From NCBI GenBank assembly GCA_946482625.1, contig CAMLSH010000042.1, positions 1 through 14,565 of the forward strand: a stretch of 14,565 bases of DNA, given 5' to 3'. The stretch is from an uncultured Opitutaceae bacterium. Lineage in GTDB: Bacteria > Verrucomicrobiota > Verrucomicrobiae > Opitutales > Opitutaceae. The position numbers were made by a program, and so were the translations under genes. Under the pieces are notes generated by a model. It did not search any database, was not told the DNA's origin, and saw only the letters and a list, made by a program, of their open reading frames with translations. Positions 8,182 through 14,565 of the stretch are shown in pieces. Each line of letters opens with the position of its first letter. The first letter of the stretch is position 1.

Positions 8182-9331
8182 AAGCCGCCACCCCGCGCGC
8201 CCCCTCGGGCGCAAAGGTCAGCACGTTTTTCCGTCTCAGTTTCAACACTCCGTTCGTTGTAGGCGGGGTGCCCCCACCCCGCGTTCCCGCGCGCCGCGCT
8301 TCCGCCAGACCATCACCCACCGGCTGCACCAACGCCACCCGATCCAGGAACGACTCCAAATCCGTCACACGCCGCACCGGCACCGGCGCCTCGTCATTGA
8401 TCGCCACCCACCCAAGCCGCCCCGTGCGAAACAAATCCTCCGCGAGCGTCGCCGCGAAACCGCACAATAACTCGAACTGCTCAGGCCGCGTCCAAACATC
8501 CGTCGGCGTCCGCAACCAGACCGAATACCCGTCCTCCCCTTCCGCCGCACGCCGCGTCACCATCATCTTTCCCAATCGCGCCGTCGCCTTCCAGTGGATC
8601 ATCCGGTGCGAATCCCCCTGCACGTATCGACGCAGCGAATGCAACTCCGCGCCGCCCCCCGCCCGCGCCAGCGAACGCCCAGGCTGAGCCCGCTCCCACA
8701 GCGCCGCCGGAAACCGCCGGTACTCCACCGGCGCCGGCCAGACAATCAACCTCTGCGTGAGCCGCACCGGAAACGTCTTCCGCAAAAAACCGAACGGAAA
8801 CAGCGAGCCAACCGCCTCCAACGACAACGTCTCCCAACCGCGCCTCGCCGGACACACCGCCCAGTCGAGCCGCGCCTCCCCGCCCGCATCGAGTCGCACG
8901 CGCAAATCGAGCCGCTCCGCCTTCTCCATGCTCGTGCTCTTCAGCTCGAACCACACCCCGTACGTCGGCAGCACGCGCTTGGCGTTGCGCAGCTCCAGCG
9001 TTACCGGATGCGTCTGCCCTGCCCGCATCGGCGGTTCCGCCAGCAGCCGCCACCGCACGCCCGCCAGATTCAGCCACGACAACACACCGCTCAAAACCAG
9101 ACACGACAACAGCAGCGAAAGCGTGATAAACAAAATATTGTTCGCCGAGTTGTACGCCGCTAGCCCCACGCCGAGCGACAGCGCCACCAGCACCACGCCT
9201 GGGAGCGTGATCCGCACGCGTTGTCCACGTTGTGGATACACCAGTGCCCACAGCAGCTTCCGCCAAAACCGCGACCGCCCGCCGACTGCGCCGGACTGCC
9301 CTGAAAAATCGTTTGGCAACGCGGCGCTCAC
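8150..9331 (-). CDS. DUF58 domain membrane protein
   Basis: 393-residue protein with two adjacent membrane helices (about 43-58 and 65-87), an extended middle region and the DUF58 signature [20 protein letters not shown] at 233-252. The C-terminal half is of the VWA-like cytoplasmic type. DUF58 proteins almost always sit beside moxR and are thought to be clients or partners of the MoxR ATPase, although the biochemical role is unknown. Translation starts at GTG 9331: the bases GTGA (9331-9328) are both this start and the TGA stop of moxR. The 3' end overlaps the transglutaminase gene by 32 bp. Both overlaps indicate coupled translation and fixed stoichiometry in one operon. Confidence 0.92.
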   Translation of the reverse strand: MSAALPNDFSGQSGAVGGRSRFWRKLLWALVYPQRGQRVRITLPGVVLVALSLGVGLAAYNSANNILFITLSLLLSCLVLSGVLSWLNLAGVRWRLLAEPPMRAGQTHPVTLELRNAKRVLPTYGVWFELKSTSMEKAERLDLRVRLDAGGEARLDWAVCPARRGWETLSLEAVGSLFPFGFLRKTFPVRLTQRLIVWPAPVEYRRFPAALWERAQPGRSLARAGGGAELHSLRRYVQGDSHRMIHWKATARLGKMMVTRRAAEGEDGYSVWLRTPTDVWTRPEQFELLCGFAATLAEDLFRTGRLGWVAINDEAPVPVRRVTDLESFLDRVALVQPVGDGLAEARRAGTRGGGTPPTTNGVLKLRRKNVLTFAPEGARGVAAYVDGEKAASA

Positions 9332-10299
9332 AGCGGCGGTGGCAGCGTTCCTAGTATCCGCTTCAACACACCCGTCACCATCCGCCGCTCCTCCAGCGAA
9401 TCCGAACCCGGCCGCACCAGCGCGAGGCGATGCGCCAGCACCGGCGTCACCAGCTCGATCACGTCGTCCGGCATCACAAAATCCCGTCCGCGCAACAACG
9501 CCCGGGCTTGGGCGGCGCGCTTGAGCGCCAGTCCGCCGCGTACGCTTATGCCGGCCTTGAACTCCGCCTCCGTGCGCGTCGCCGCCACGATCTTCAAGAG
9601 AAACTCCAACACCGTGTCCTCGACGAACACCTGCGTCGCCAACGTTTGCATACGCAACACATCATCTCCCGTCACCACCGGATTCAGCTCGATCGCATCG
9701 TACGCCGTGCGCGCGGTCCGCAAGATCTCCAACTCATCCGCCGCCTGCGGATAACCCATGTGCAGCCGCATCAAGAAGCGGTCCATCTGGCTCTCCGGCA
9801 GCGGAAACGTCCCTTCGTAGTCCACCGGATTCTGCGTCGCGAAAACCATGAACGGCGCCCCCACCGCATGCGCGTGTCCATCGACCGTCACCCTCGCACG
9901 ATCCATCACTTCCAGCAGCGCCGACTGCGTCTTCGGCGTCGCCCGGTTAATCTCATCGGCGAGCACCACGTTCGCGAAAACCGGCCCTTTTTTGAAAACA
10001 AACTCCCGCACCGTTTCATCGTAGATCGCCACGCCTGTCACATCCGTCGGCAGCAGATCGCTCGTGAACTGGATGCGCGAAAACAGCGAATCCATCGAGC
10101 GCGCCAACGCGTACGCGAGTGTCGTCTTGCCCACGCCCGGCATGTCCTCGACCAGCGCGTGTCCGCCAGCGACGAGACAGGTCAGCACCTGGTCGATCAC
10201 GTCATCTTTTCCTTTGATCGTGCGCCGCATGTTCGCGCGCAGCCGGTCCAGCGCCTGCTTGCCATCTGCGATCAACGAGCCGGAAACGAATTCACTCAT
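9328..10299 (-). CDS. MoxR-family AAA+ ATPase
   Basis: Cytoplasmic AAA+ ATPase of 323 residues, the usual MoxR length. Family members act as chaperones that mature or activate partner proteins encoded beside them. Visible motifs in order: Walker [11 protein letters not shown] (51-60, Lys58), Walker B VVLADEIN (111-118, Asp115-Glu116), the MoxR stretch [17 protein letters not shown], sensor 1 FATQNP (153-158), and arginine finger region ESQMDRF (Arg174). The AAA lid domain follows. The ATG at 10299 is the only sensible start; no strong Shine-Dalgarno sequence is visible. It is followed by the DUF58 gene with a 4-base overlap and lies 60 bp after the lacI-type gene on the same strand. Confidence 0.95.
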   Translation of the reverse strand: MSEFVSGSLIADGKQALDRLRANMRRTIKGKDDVIDQVLTCLVAGGHALVEDMPGVGKTTLAYALARSMDSLFSRIQFTSDLLPTDVTGVAIYDETVREFVFKKGPVFANVVLADEINRATPKTQSALLEVMDRARVTVDGHAHAVGAPFMVFATQNPVDYEGTFPLPESQMDRFLMRLHMGYPQAADELEILRTARTAYDAIELNPVVTGDDVLRMQTLATQVFVEDTVLEFLLKIVAATRTEAEFKAGISVRGGLALKRAAQARALLRGRDFVMPDDVIELVTPVLAHRLALVRPGSDSLEERRMVTGVLKRILGTLPPPL

Positions 10300-10359
10300 G
10301 CCCGCAATGTGCGTCGTCGCGTTTCCCGGTCAAACTCCGCCCGGCAGGATAACAAAAAC

Positions 10360-11400
10360 TTAGCGCCCTTTTTGCGCAGTGTCCGCACGCACGGTCGGGC
10401 CTTCCAACCAGCGCGCGGAGATCGTCGTCAACGTCGGCCACGCCGGCACGCCGAGTTCCTGCCGTTGCAATTGTCCCGTCAAAACATCCACCGCGCGGGC
10501 ACCGATCAATCTCGGCTGCAGATCAAGCGCCGCGCACGGCCGCTTCCGATACAGCGCATTTAAACTCACGAAGCCGTGCGTCTCCGGCACGCGCGCACCG
10601 AGCTCCAGCATCCACTCCAGCGCATCGTCGAAGTGACTCAGCACCGCATCCGGTTCGTACCGACGAAACCAGTCCGCGAACGTCGCCCGGTCGCGTTGAT
10701 CCACCAACAACGGAGGCACCGCCGTCCACGGCCGGTCGTCGTGCGAACACGATTGAAACGGCCCGCAAAAACGAAAATGCGTGCGACGGTCCCGCTCCTT
10801 TTCGATGAACAATCCCGGCCGCCGATAACCGCGCTCCGCCAGCCGTTGCAACGTCTCCATGACCGACTTGTACGGATCCGTCGTCACGCAATTCACCGCA
10901 GGTTTTTGGATAAGATAGTCCGTGTAAACGCCCGCGCGCCGCGTCCAGTCGAGCGCCGCCCAATCGGGCTCATGCCACGACGGCAGTATCACCACACCTT
11001 GGATACCGCGGGCGTCAAGGATCGCCCCCTGCCGGGTCAACGCCCGCGCTCCTTTCCCAACCGAAAACTCCTCCAGCCGGTAACCGAGTTCCTCGGCGCG
11101 CTCGCGGATTCCCTTCACGAGTTCGCGATGAAAGGGCCCGTGCGGCGCGCGCTCCGGCTCATCCTTGTCCACGGTGGCGATCACGCCGCGAAAGGTTTGC
11201 CCGCGCGATTGCCGGAGCTCCGACATCAGCGTCCCGGCGAGCGTATTGTGCGTGTAGCCGGCTTTGCGCGCCGCCTCGCGCACCCGCGCGACCGTCGCCT
11301 CCGCGATCCGCCCTTTGCCACGAAGCGCGTTCGAAATCGTGGCGCGTGAAAGTCCCAAAGCGGCGGCCAGGGATCGCACAGTCGGTCGGGGTGCTGGCAT
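10360..11400 (-). CDS. LacI-family transcriptional regulator
   Basis: 346-residue DNA-binding repressor or activator. The N-terminal HTH is PTVRSLAAALGLSRATISNA (6-25), followed by the hinge helix REAARKAGYTHNTLAGTLMS (41-60). A periplasmic-binding-protein-like effector domain then runs from RGVIATVD to the end. Key core features are the GIQGVVILPSW loop and a late segment with ISARWLEGP. The ligand cannot be deduced. A sugar or oligosaccharide is usual for this family, and the secreted PL4 lyase 1.2 kb away suggests a pectin fragment; that is inference. The ATG at 11400 is set by the HTH position; CCCCTCC precedes it, not a Shine-Dalgarno sequence. It is divergent from the helical repeat gene and upstream of moxR. 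An imperfect dyad around AGCGCT near 11413-11428 could be its own operator. Confidence 0.9.
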   Translation of the reverse strand: MPAPRPTVRSLAAALGLSRATISNALRGKGRIAEATVARVREAARKAGYTHNTLAGTLMSELRQSRGQTFRGVIATVDKDEPERAPHGPFHRELVKGIRERAEELGYRLEEFSVGKGARALTRQGAILDARGIQGVVILPSWHEPDWAALDWTRRAGVYTDYLIQKPAVNCVTTDPYKSVMETLQRLAERGYRRPGLFIEKERDRRTHFRFCGPFQSCSHDDRPWTAVPPLLVDQRDRATFADWFRRYEPDAVLSHFDDALEWMLELGARVPETHGFVSLNALYRKRPCAALDLQPRLIGARAVDVLTGQLQRQELGVPAWPTLTTISARWLEGPTVRADTAQKGR

Positions 11401-11535
11401 GGAGGGGTTAACTGTCTAGCGCTTCAATGAGTCGTCAGGTCTCACCGTACAAGCAGAGTCCCGCTCCGTCGAGCGACGCCTCACACCCGGTCGCACGACG
11501 TATTTCTACCCTGGGCCTCCCCCGCCCCGTCCCGC

Positions 11536-12579
11536 TTGCTGCACATCTCCCACCGTTTGACTGGCCGTCCCGGCCTTGCCTTCAGGCTACCCTTTTCACT
11601 GGAAGCACCTTTTTGCCAAGCACTTGCAAGGCAATGGAGGATCGTTGTCACTCTCGGCCTGCTCGCCGCAACCACGGCGTTCGTTCTGTTTTTTCGCAAC
11701 AACCCGCTTCCAGTCGAAGCCGCGGCTACTGAATCCGGCCTCGATCCCCGAGGAAAAAATTATCTACCGCCGCCCTTCGCCGTAAACGCGCCGCCAGTCA
11801 CCCAACTCGCCGCCGCTTGGCTGAACCGAGATTCAGGGGATCGCTCCACCGTTCTCGTCGCTGTCCGCGAAGCCTTTTCCCGACATCTGGAAATCGCCCG
11901 CGAACTCAGCGAACAACTCCTCGAATCCGATCCCGCCGACACCCAGGGCCATCATCTGGCCCTGCTCGCCGCACTTGCCCAAGCCGGCGCTATCGACGCC
12001 GCGCTCGCGCTCGCCCAACACAGCCCGCCAGCTCTGCGCGCCGAAGGCCTCGCCACCGTCTTCCGCCTCGCCGCTGCGCAGAATCCCGAGACCGCCCGCG
12101 ATCTCGCCACGCTTCTCCTGGACGCCCGCCCCGGCCCGGTGTTCACCGCTGTCCTGCAAGGCTGGGCAACCGCCGAGCCGTCTCAAGTCGCCCAATACGC
12201 CCTCACGCTTCCGCACAACGAGAGCCGCGCACTCGCGATCGTCACCGCGCTAGACCCCTGGCTCCTCCGCGACCCCACCAGCGCCGCCACCTGGATCGCC
12301 CGTCTGGAAAACCCCGCCGAACGCGACACCGCCCTCTGTGCCTGGGTGACGAAAACCGATTCCCTGCACCGCCCCACCGCCACGGCGCTTTGCTGCGCCG
12401 CCACGATCCAGGACAACGCCCTCCGCCTCCAAGCCACCGCCCACGCTCTTCGCGAGTGGGCAACCCGCGACCCCGCCGCCGCCAACCAGTTCGCCGTATC
12501 CACGCCGACACTCTCCCCCGAACAACGCCCCGCGCTCCTAGCCGAGCTCAATCTCGCTCCGCTCGAACGGGAATTCTGA
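11536..12579 (+). CDS. Membrane-anchored alpha-helical repeat protein, function unknown
   Basis: Not recognised as a named family. The frame has GC-rich third positions and no stops over 347 codons, and neighbouring frames give arginine-rich shadows, so it is probably real. It begins with a basic segment, then one membrane helix (WRIVVTLGLLAATTAFVLFF, about 34-53), a Pro-rich linker, and an Ala/Leu-rich helical domain. That domain has repeats built around W-x3-[DE]-P: GWATAEPSQVAQYA, then PWLLRDPTSAATWIA exactly 32 residues later, then EWATRDPAAANQFA near the C-terminus. This is reminiscent of TPR/HEAT-like solenoids. No ATG occurs in frame before the membrane helix; TTG at 11536 is the longest choice and TTG at 11557 an alternative, so the start is uncertain. 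It precedes the PL4 lyase by 55 bp and may be cotranscribed with it. Confidence 0.7.
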   Translation: MLHISHRLTGRPGLAFRLPFSLEAPFCQALARQWRIVVTLGLLAATTAFVLFFRNNPLPVEAAATESGLDPRGKNYLPPPFAVNAPPVTQLAAAWLNRDSGDRSTVLVAVREAFSRHLEIARELSEQLLESDPADTQGHHLALLAALAQAGAIDAALALAQHSPPALRAEGLATVFRLAAAQNPETARDLATLLLDARPGPVFTAVLQGWATAEPSQVAQYALTLPHNESRALAIVTALDPWLLRDPTSAATWIARLENPAERDTALCAWVTKTDSLHRPTATALCCAATIQDNALRLQATAHALREWATRDPAAANQFAVSTPTLSPEQRPALLAELNLAPLEREF

Positions 12580-12634
12580 CCTCCGCCCATCCGCGCATCT
12601 CCCCGTTAACAGCTCCCCTTTCCCCCTGCACACT

Positions 12635-14329
12635 ATGATTAAAATGCCCCTCCTCCGCGCGCTCCGCTTCGGCCTGCGTCGCCTTGTCCTCCCCGGAACC
12701 GTCGGCCTGCTCGCCACGTTCCTCGTCCCCACCGCCCACGCCGCCTTCGGCCTCACCACCGCCACTGACTACTACCAAGTCGATACCGGCGCCGGTCTCG
12801 TCTTCAAAGTCCGCCGCACCGACAACGGCGTCAGCACCCAGTCCGCCGGCGACATCATGAGCCTCGTCTGGAACGGCGTCGAATATCAGAACCAGAGCCG
12901 CGGCTCCCAGATCACCTCCGGCTTCGACTACCTCTACAGCGGCGTCTCCGCCGTCACCGTGAGCGCCGCCGTCGTGAACACCGACTACATCAAAGTCACC
13001 GTGCAGGCCGGCAACCTCACGCACTACTACATGGCGAGAAACGGCTACGCGCACATCTACATGGGCACGTACTTCACGACCGAGCCCGACATCCACGGCC
13101 TCGTTCGCTACATCTTCCGCATCCCAGCCTCGCTGTTGCCCAACGGTCCCACGCCCTCCGATATCCGCAACAACACCGGCGCCATCGAGTCCGGCGACAT
13201 CTTCGCGCTCAGCAACGGCGAGACCCGTTCGAAGCACTACTCCAACATGCGCTTGAAGGACTGGTCCTACATCGGCGCCACCGGCACGAACGTCGGCCTG
13301 TGGGTCGTCCGCGACAACCACGAAGGCGGCTCCGGAGGCCCCTTCTACCGCTCGCTCCTCAATCAATGCGGCAGCGATCAGGAGATCACCTACATCGTCA
13401 ACTACGGCGAAGCCCAGACCGAGGCCTTCCGCACCGGTATCCTCAATGCCTATACGTTCGTCGCCACCACCGGCTCCACGCCGAGCACCTCGATCGACAC
13501 CTCGTGGTTCGCCAACATGAGCCTCAACGGCTACCTCGCTCCTTCAGGCCGCGGCCGCGTCACCGCCGTCGGCATCAACGGTCGCGACACCAACTACACG
13601 TACACCGTCGGCTTCTCCAACACGACCGCCCAGTACTACGTCACCGCCGCCGCCAGCAACGGCTACTTCAACTCCACCGGTATGCGCCCCGGCACCTACA
13701 CGATGAAGATCTACAAGAACGAACTCGTCGTCTGGACCGGCAACGCGACCGTCACCGCGGGCGGCACCGCCGTGTTCAACACGATCACCATCACCGGCGA
13801 TCCGAGCTCGCAATCCGCGATCTGGCGCATCGGCAACTGGGACGGCACGCCCAACGAATTCCGCAACGGTTCCAACATCACGACCATGCACCCGCAGGAC
13901 CCGCGCCTCGCCAGCTGGACGCCCGGCACCTACGTCGTCGGCAGCAGCGGCAACTCGAATTTCCCCTGCTATCAGTGGAAAGGCGTGAACGGCACCCAGG
14001 ATATCCAGTTCACCCTCACCGCCGCGCAAGCCGCCGCCGACCGCACCCTCCGCGTCGGCATCACTGTCGCCTACGCCGGCGCCCGTCCCGACATCACCGT
14101 CAACGGCGGCTGGAACTCCGCCAACGCCTCCGCCTCGACCCAGCCGAGCACCCGCACGCTCACCGTCGGCACCTACCGCGGCAATAACACCACCTACACC
14201 TTCACGATCCCGGCCAACACCTTCGTCGCCGGCACCAACACCCTCACGATCGCGCCGATCTCCGGCAGTGGAGCCGCGACCGGCTACCTCAGCGCCGGCT
14301 ACAGCGTAGACTGCGTCGATCTGTACTGA
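12635..14329 (+). CDS. Secreted rhamnogalacturonan endolyase, polysaccharide lyase family 4
   Basis: Extracellular or periplasmic enzyme expected to cleave rhamnogalacturonan I, the pectin backbone, by beta-elimination. It has 564 residues. A signal peptide (basic MIKMPLLRALRFGLRR, hydrophobic core, VPTAHA) is cut before Ala37, leaving a mature start AFGLTT like that of the fungal enzymes. Three domains follow: a catalytic beta-sandwich (about 37-285), an FnIII-like domain (about 286-385, GYLAPSGRGRVT, MRPGTYTMKIYKNE) and a carbohydrate-binding-like jelly roll (about 394-564, IGNWDGTPNEFRN to VDCVDLY). Against the Aspergillus enzyme recalled from memory, Arg107 and Lys150 correspond to Arg158 and Lys200 (ETRSKHYS). 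Catalytic His210 corresponds to Glu259 in NYGEAQTEAFR. ATG 12635 has no Shine-Dalgarno sequence; ATG 12644 is possible. A strong terminator follows. Confidence 0.9.
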   Translation: MIKMPLLRALRFGLRRLVLPGTVGLLATFLVPTAHAAFGLTTATDYYQVDTGAGLVFKVRRTDNGVSTQSAGDIMSLVWNGVEYQNQSRGSQITSGFDYLYSGVSAVTVSAAVVNTDYIKVTVQAGNLTHYYMARNGYAHIYMGTYFTTEPDIHGLVRYIFRIPASLLPNGPTPSDIRNNTGAIESGDIFALSNGETRSKHYSNMRLKDWSYIGATGTNVGLWVVRDNHEGGSGGPFYRSLLNQCGSDQEITYIVNYGEAQTEAFRTGILNAYTFVATTGSTPSTSIDTSWFANMSLNGYLAPSGRGRVTAVGINGRDTNYTYTVGFSNTTAQYYVTAAASNGYFNSTGMRPGTYTMKIYKNELVVWTGNATVTAGGTAVFNTITITGDPSSQSAIWRIGNWDGTPNEFRNGSNITTMHPQDPRLASWTPGTYVVGSSGNSNFPCYQWKGVNGTQDIQFTLTAAQAAADRTLRVGITVAYAGARPDITVNGGWNSANASASTQPSTRTLTVGTYRGNNTTYTFTIPANTFVAGTNTLTIAPISGSGAATGYLSAGYSVDCVDLY

Positions 14330-14366
14330 TTCCTCTGCCGCCACCCGGCAAAGGATTACCCCAACT

Positions 14367-14395
14367 GGGCCGGCTTTCAAAGCCGGCCCTTTTTC
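14367..14395 (+). terminator. Intrinsic terminator after the PL4 lyase gene
   Basis: A perfect 10-bp stem GGGCCGGCTT (14367-14376) / AAGCCGGCCC (14380-14389) with a 3-nt loop TCA is followed by five T (14390-14394). It lies 37 nt after the PL4 stop codon. On the minus strand no T-run follows, so it serves the plus-strand gene only. Confidence 0.93.
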
Positions 14396-14413
14396 ATGCC
14401 CGCCGTGACCGCC

Positions 14414-14565
14414 TTACTTGTCCTGCGGCGTCAGCAGCCGGATCAGCGCAGAAAAATCCTCATCCGCATAACCCGCCTGCGAGGTGGCGTGCAGGCATTG
14501 CCGCACGGTGTCGAGCATCGGCATCTCCTCGCAACCCGCCGTCCGCGACGCCAGCCGCATATCCT
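14414..14565 (-). CDS. 3-hydroxyisobutyrate dehydrogenase-like NAD(P)-dependent oxidoreductase, C-terminal part
   Basis: Only the last 49 codons and the TAA stop are inside the window. They read [20 protein letters not shown], then about ten residues, then [15 protein letters not shown] and a short tail. This matches the C-terminal helical domain of the beta-hydroxyacid dehydrogenase family (3-hydroxyisobutyrate dehydrogenase, 2-hydroxy-3-oxopropionate reductase). Members typically end with a 'KD-RLA ... D-SAL' pattern. The Rossmann domain and catalytic lysine lie beyond the right edge, so substrate and completeness cannot be judged. It converges on the PL4 lyase gene. The identification rests on a short segment. 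Confidence 0.65.
   Translation of the reverse strand, partial: DMRLASRTAGCEEMPMLDTVRQCLHATSQAGYADEDFSALIRLLTPQDK

Noticed and set aside
11467..11478. Dyad CGTCG-AG-CGACG in the LacI gene to repeat gene interval
   Set aside because: Short and GC-rich, expected often in this composition, and not close to a recognisable promoter.
11817..12638. Arg/Pro-rich plus-strand frame of 273 codons
   Set aside because: It overlaps the helical repeat gene in another frame; the composition is an artefact of GC-rich codons, while the 11536 frame has normal protein character.
12548..13366. Minus-strand frame of 272 codons rich in Gly/Val/Ala/Asp
   Set aside because: Antisense to the PL4 lyase, whose identity is certain.

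Overview
This high-GC window carries ordinary chromosomal genes, with no sign of phage or insertion sequences. The protein set suggests a Verrucomicrobiota bacterium, most likely of the Opitutaceae: an AmtB/GlnK pair, a short MoxR-DUF58-transglutaminase cassette, a LacI regulator next to a secreted pectin-backbone lyase, and very few Shine-Dalgarno sequences. That placement is inferred from gene content; no marker gene is present.

Left part (1-4530). The minus strand begins at the edge with the 5' part of trmO (tRNA m6t6A37 methyltransferase). Next come two amt-glnK modules in tandem, both on the minus strand. Transcription order is amt2, glnK2, terminator, amt1, glnK1, terminator. The two ammonium transporters belong to clearly different Amt subtypes. 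The two P-II proteins differ at only 6 of 112 residues and share a 122-bp block without a single difference. Both amt genes are preceded by a good -24/-12 (sigma-54) element, which fits nitrogen-limitation control. A 14-bp-stem hairpin lies between amt2 and glnK2.

Middle (4531-11400). A plus-strand membrane ion transporter of the NhaD/CitMHS type diverges from amt2. It converges on a minus-strand run read as lacI-type regulator, moxR, DUF58 gene and tgpA-like transglutaminase. The last three are translationally coupled through overlaps of 4 and 32 bases. MoxR, DUF58 and TgpA-like proteins usually act together at the cell envelope.

Right part (11401-14565). On the plus strand are a membrane-anchored alpha-helical repeat protein with a non-ATG start, and a secreted family PL4 rhamnogalacturonan lyase. 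The lyase closely resembles the fungal type but appears to carry Glu where the fungal enzyme has its catalytic His. A strong intrinsic terminator follows. The window ends in the C-terminal part of a minus-strand 3-hydroxyisobutyrate dehydrogenase-like gene.

No convincing new defence or mobile system was found. The observations most worth checking are the glnK mosaic, the paired sigma-54 sites, the amt2-glnK2 hairpin and the altered PL4 active site.
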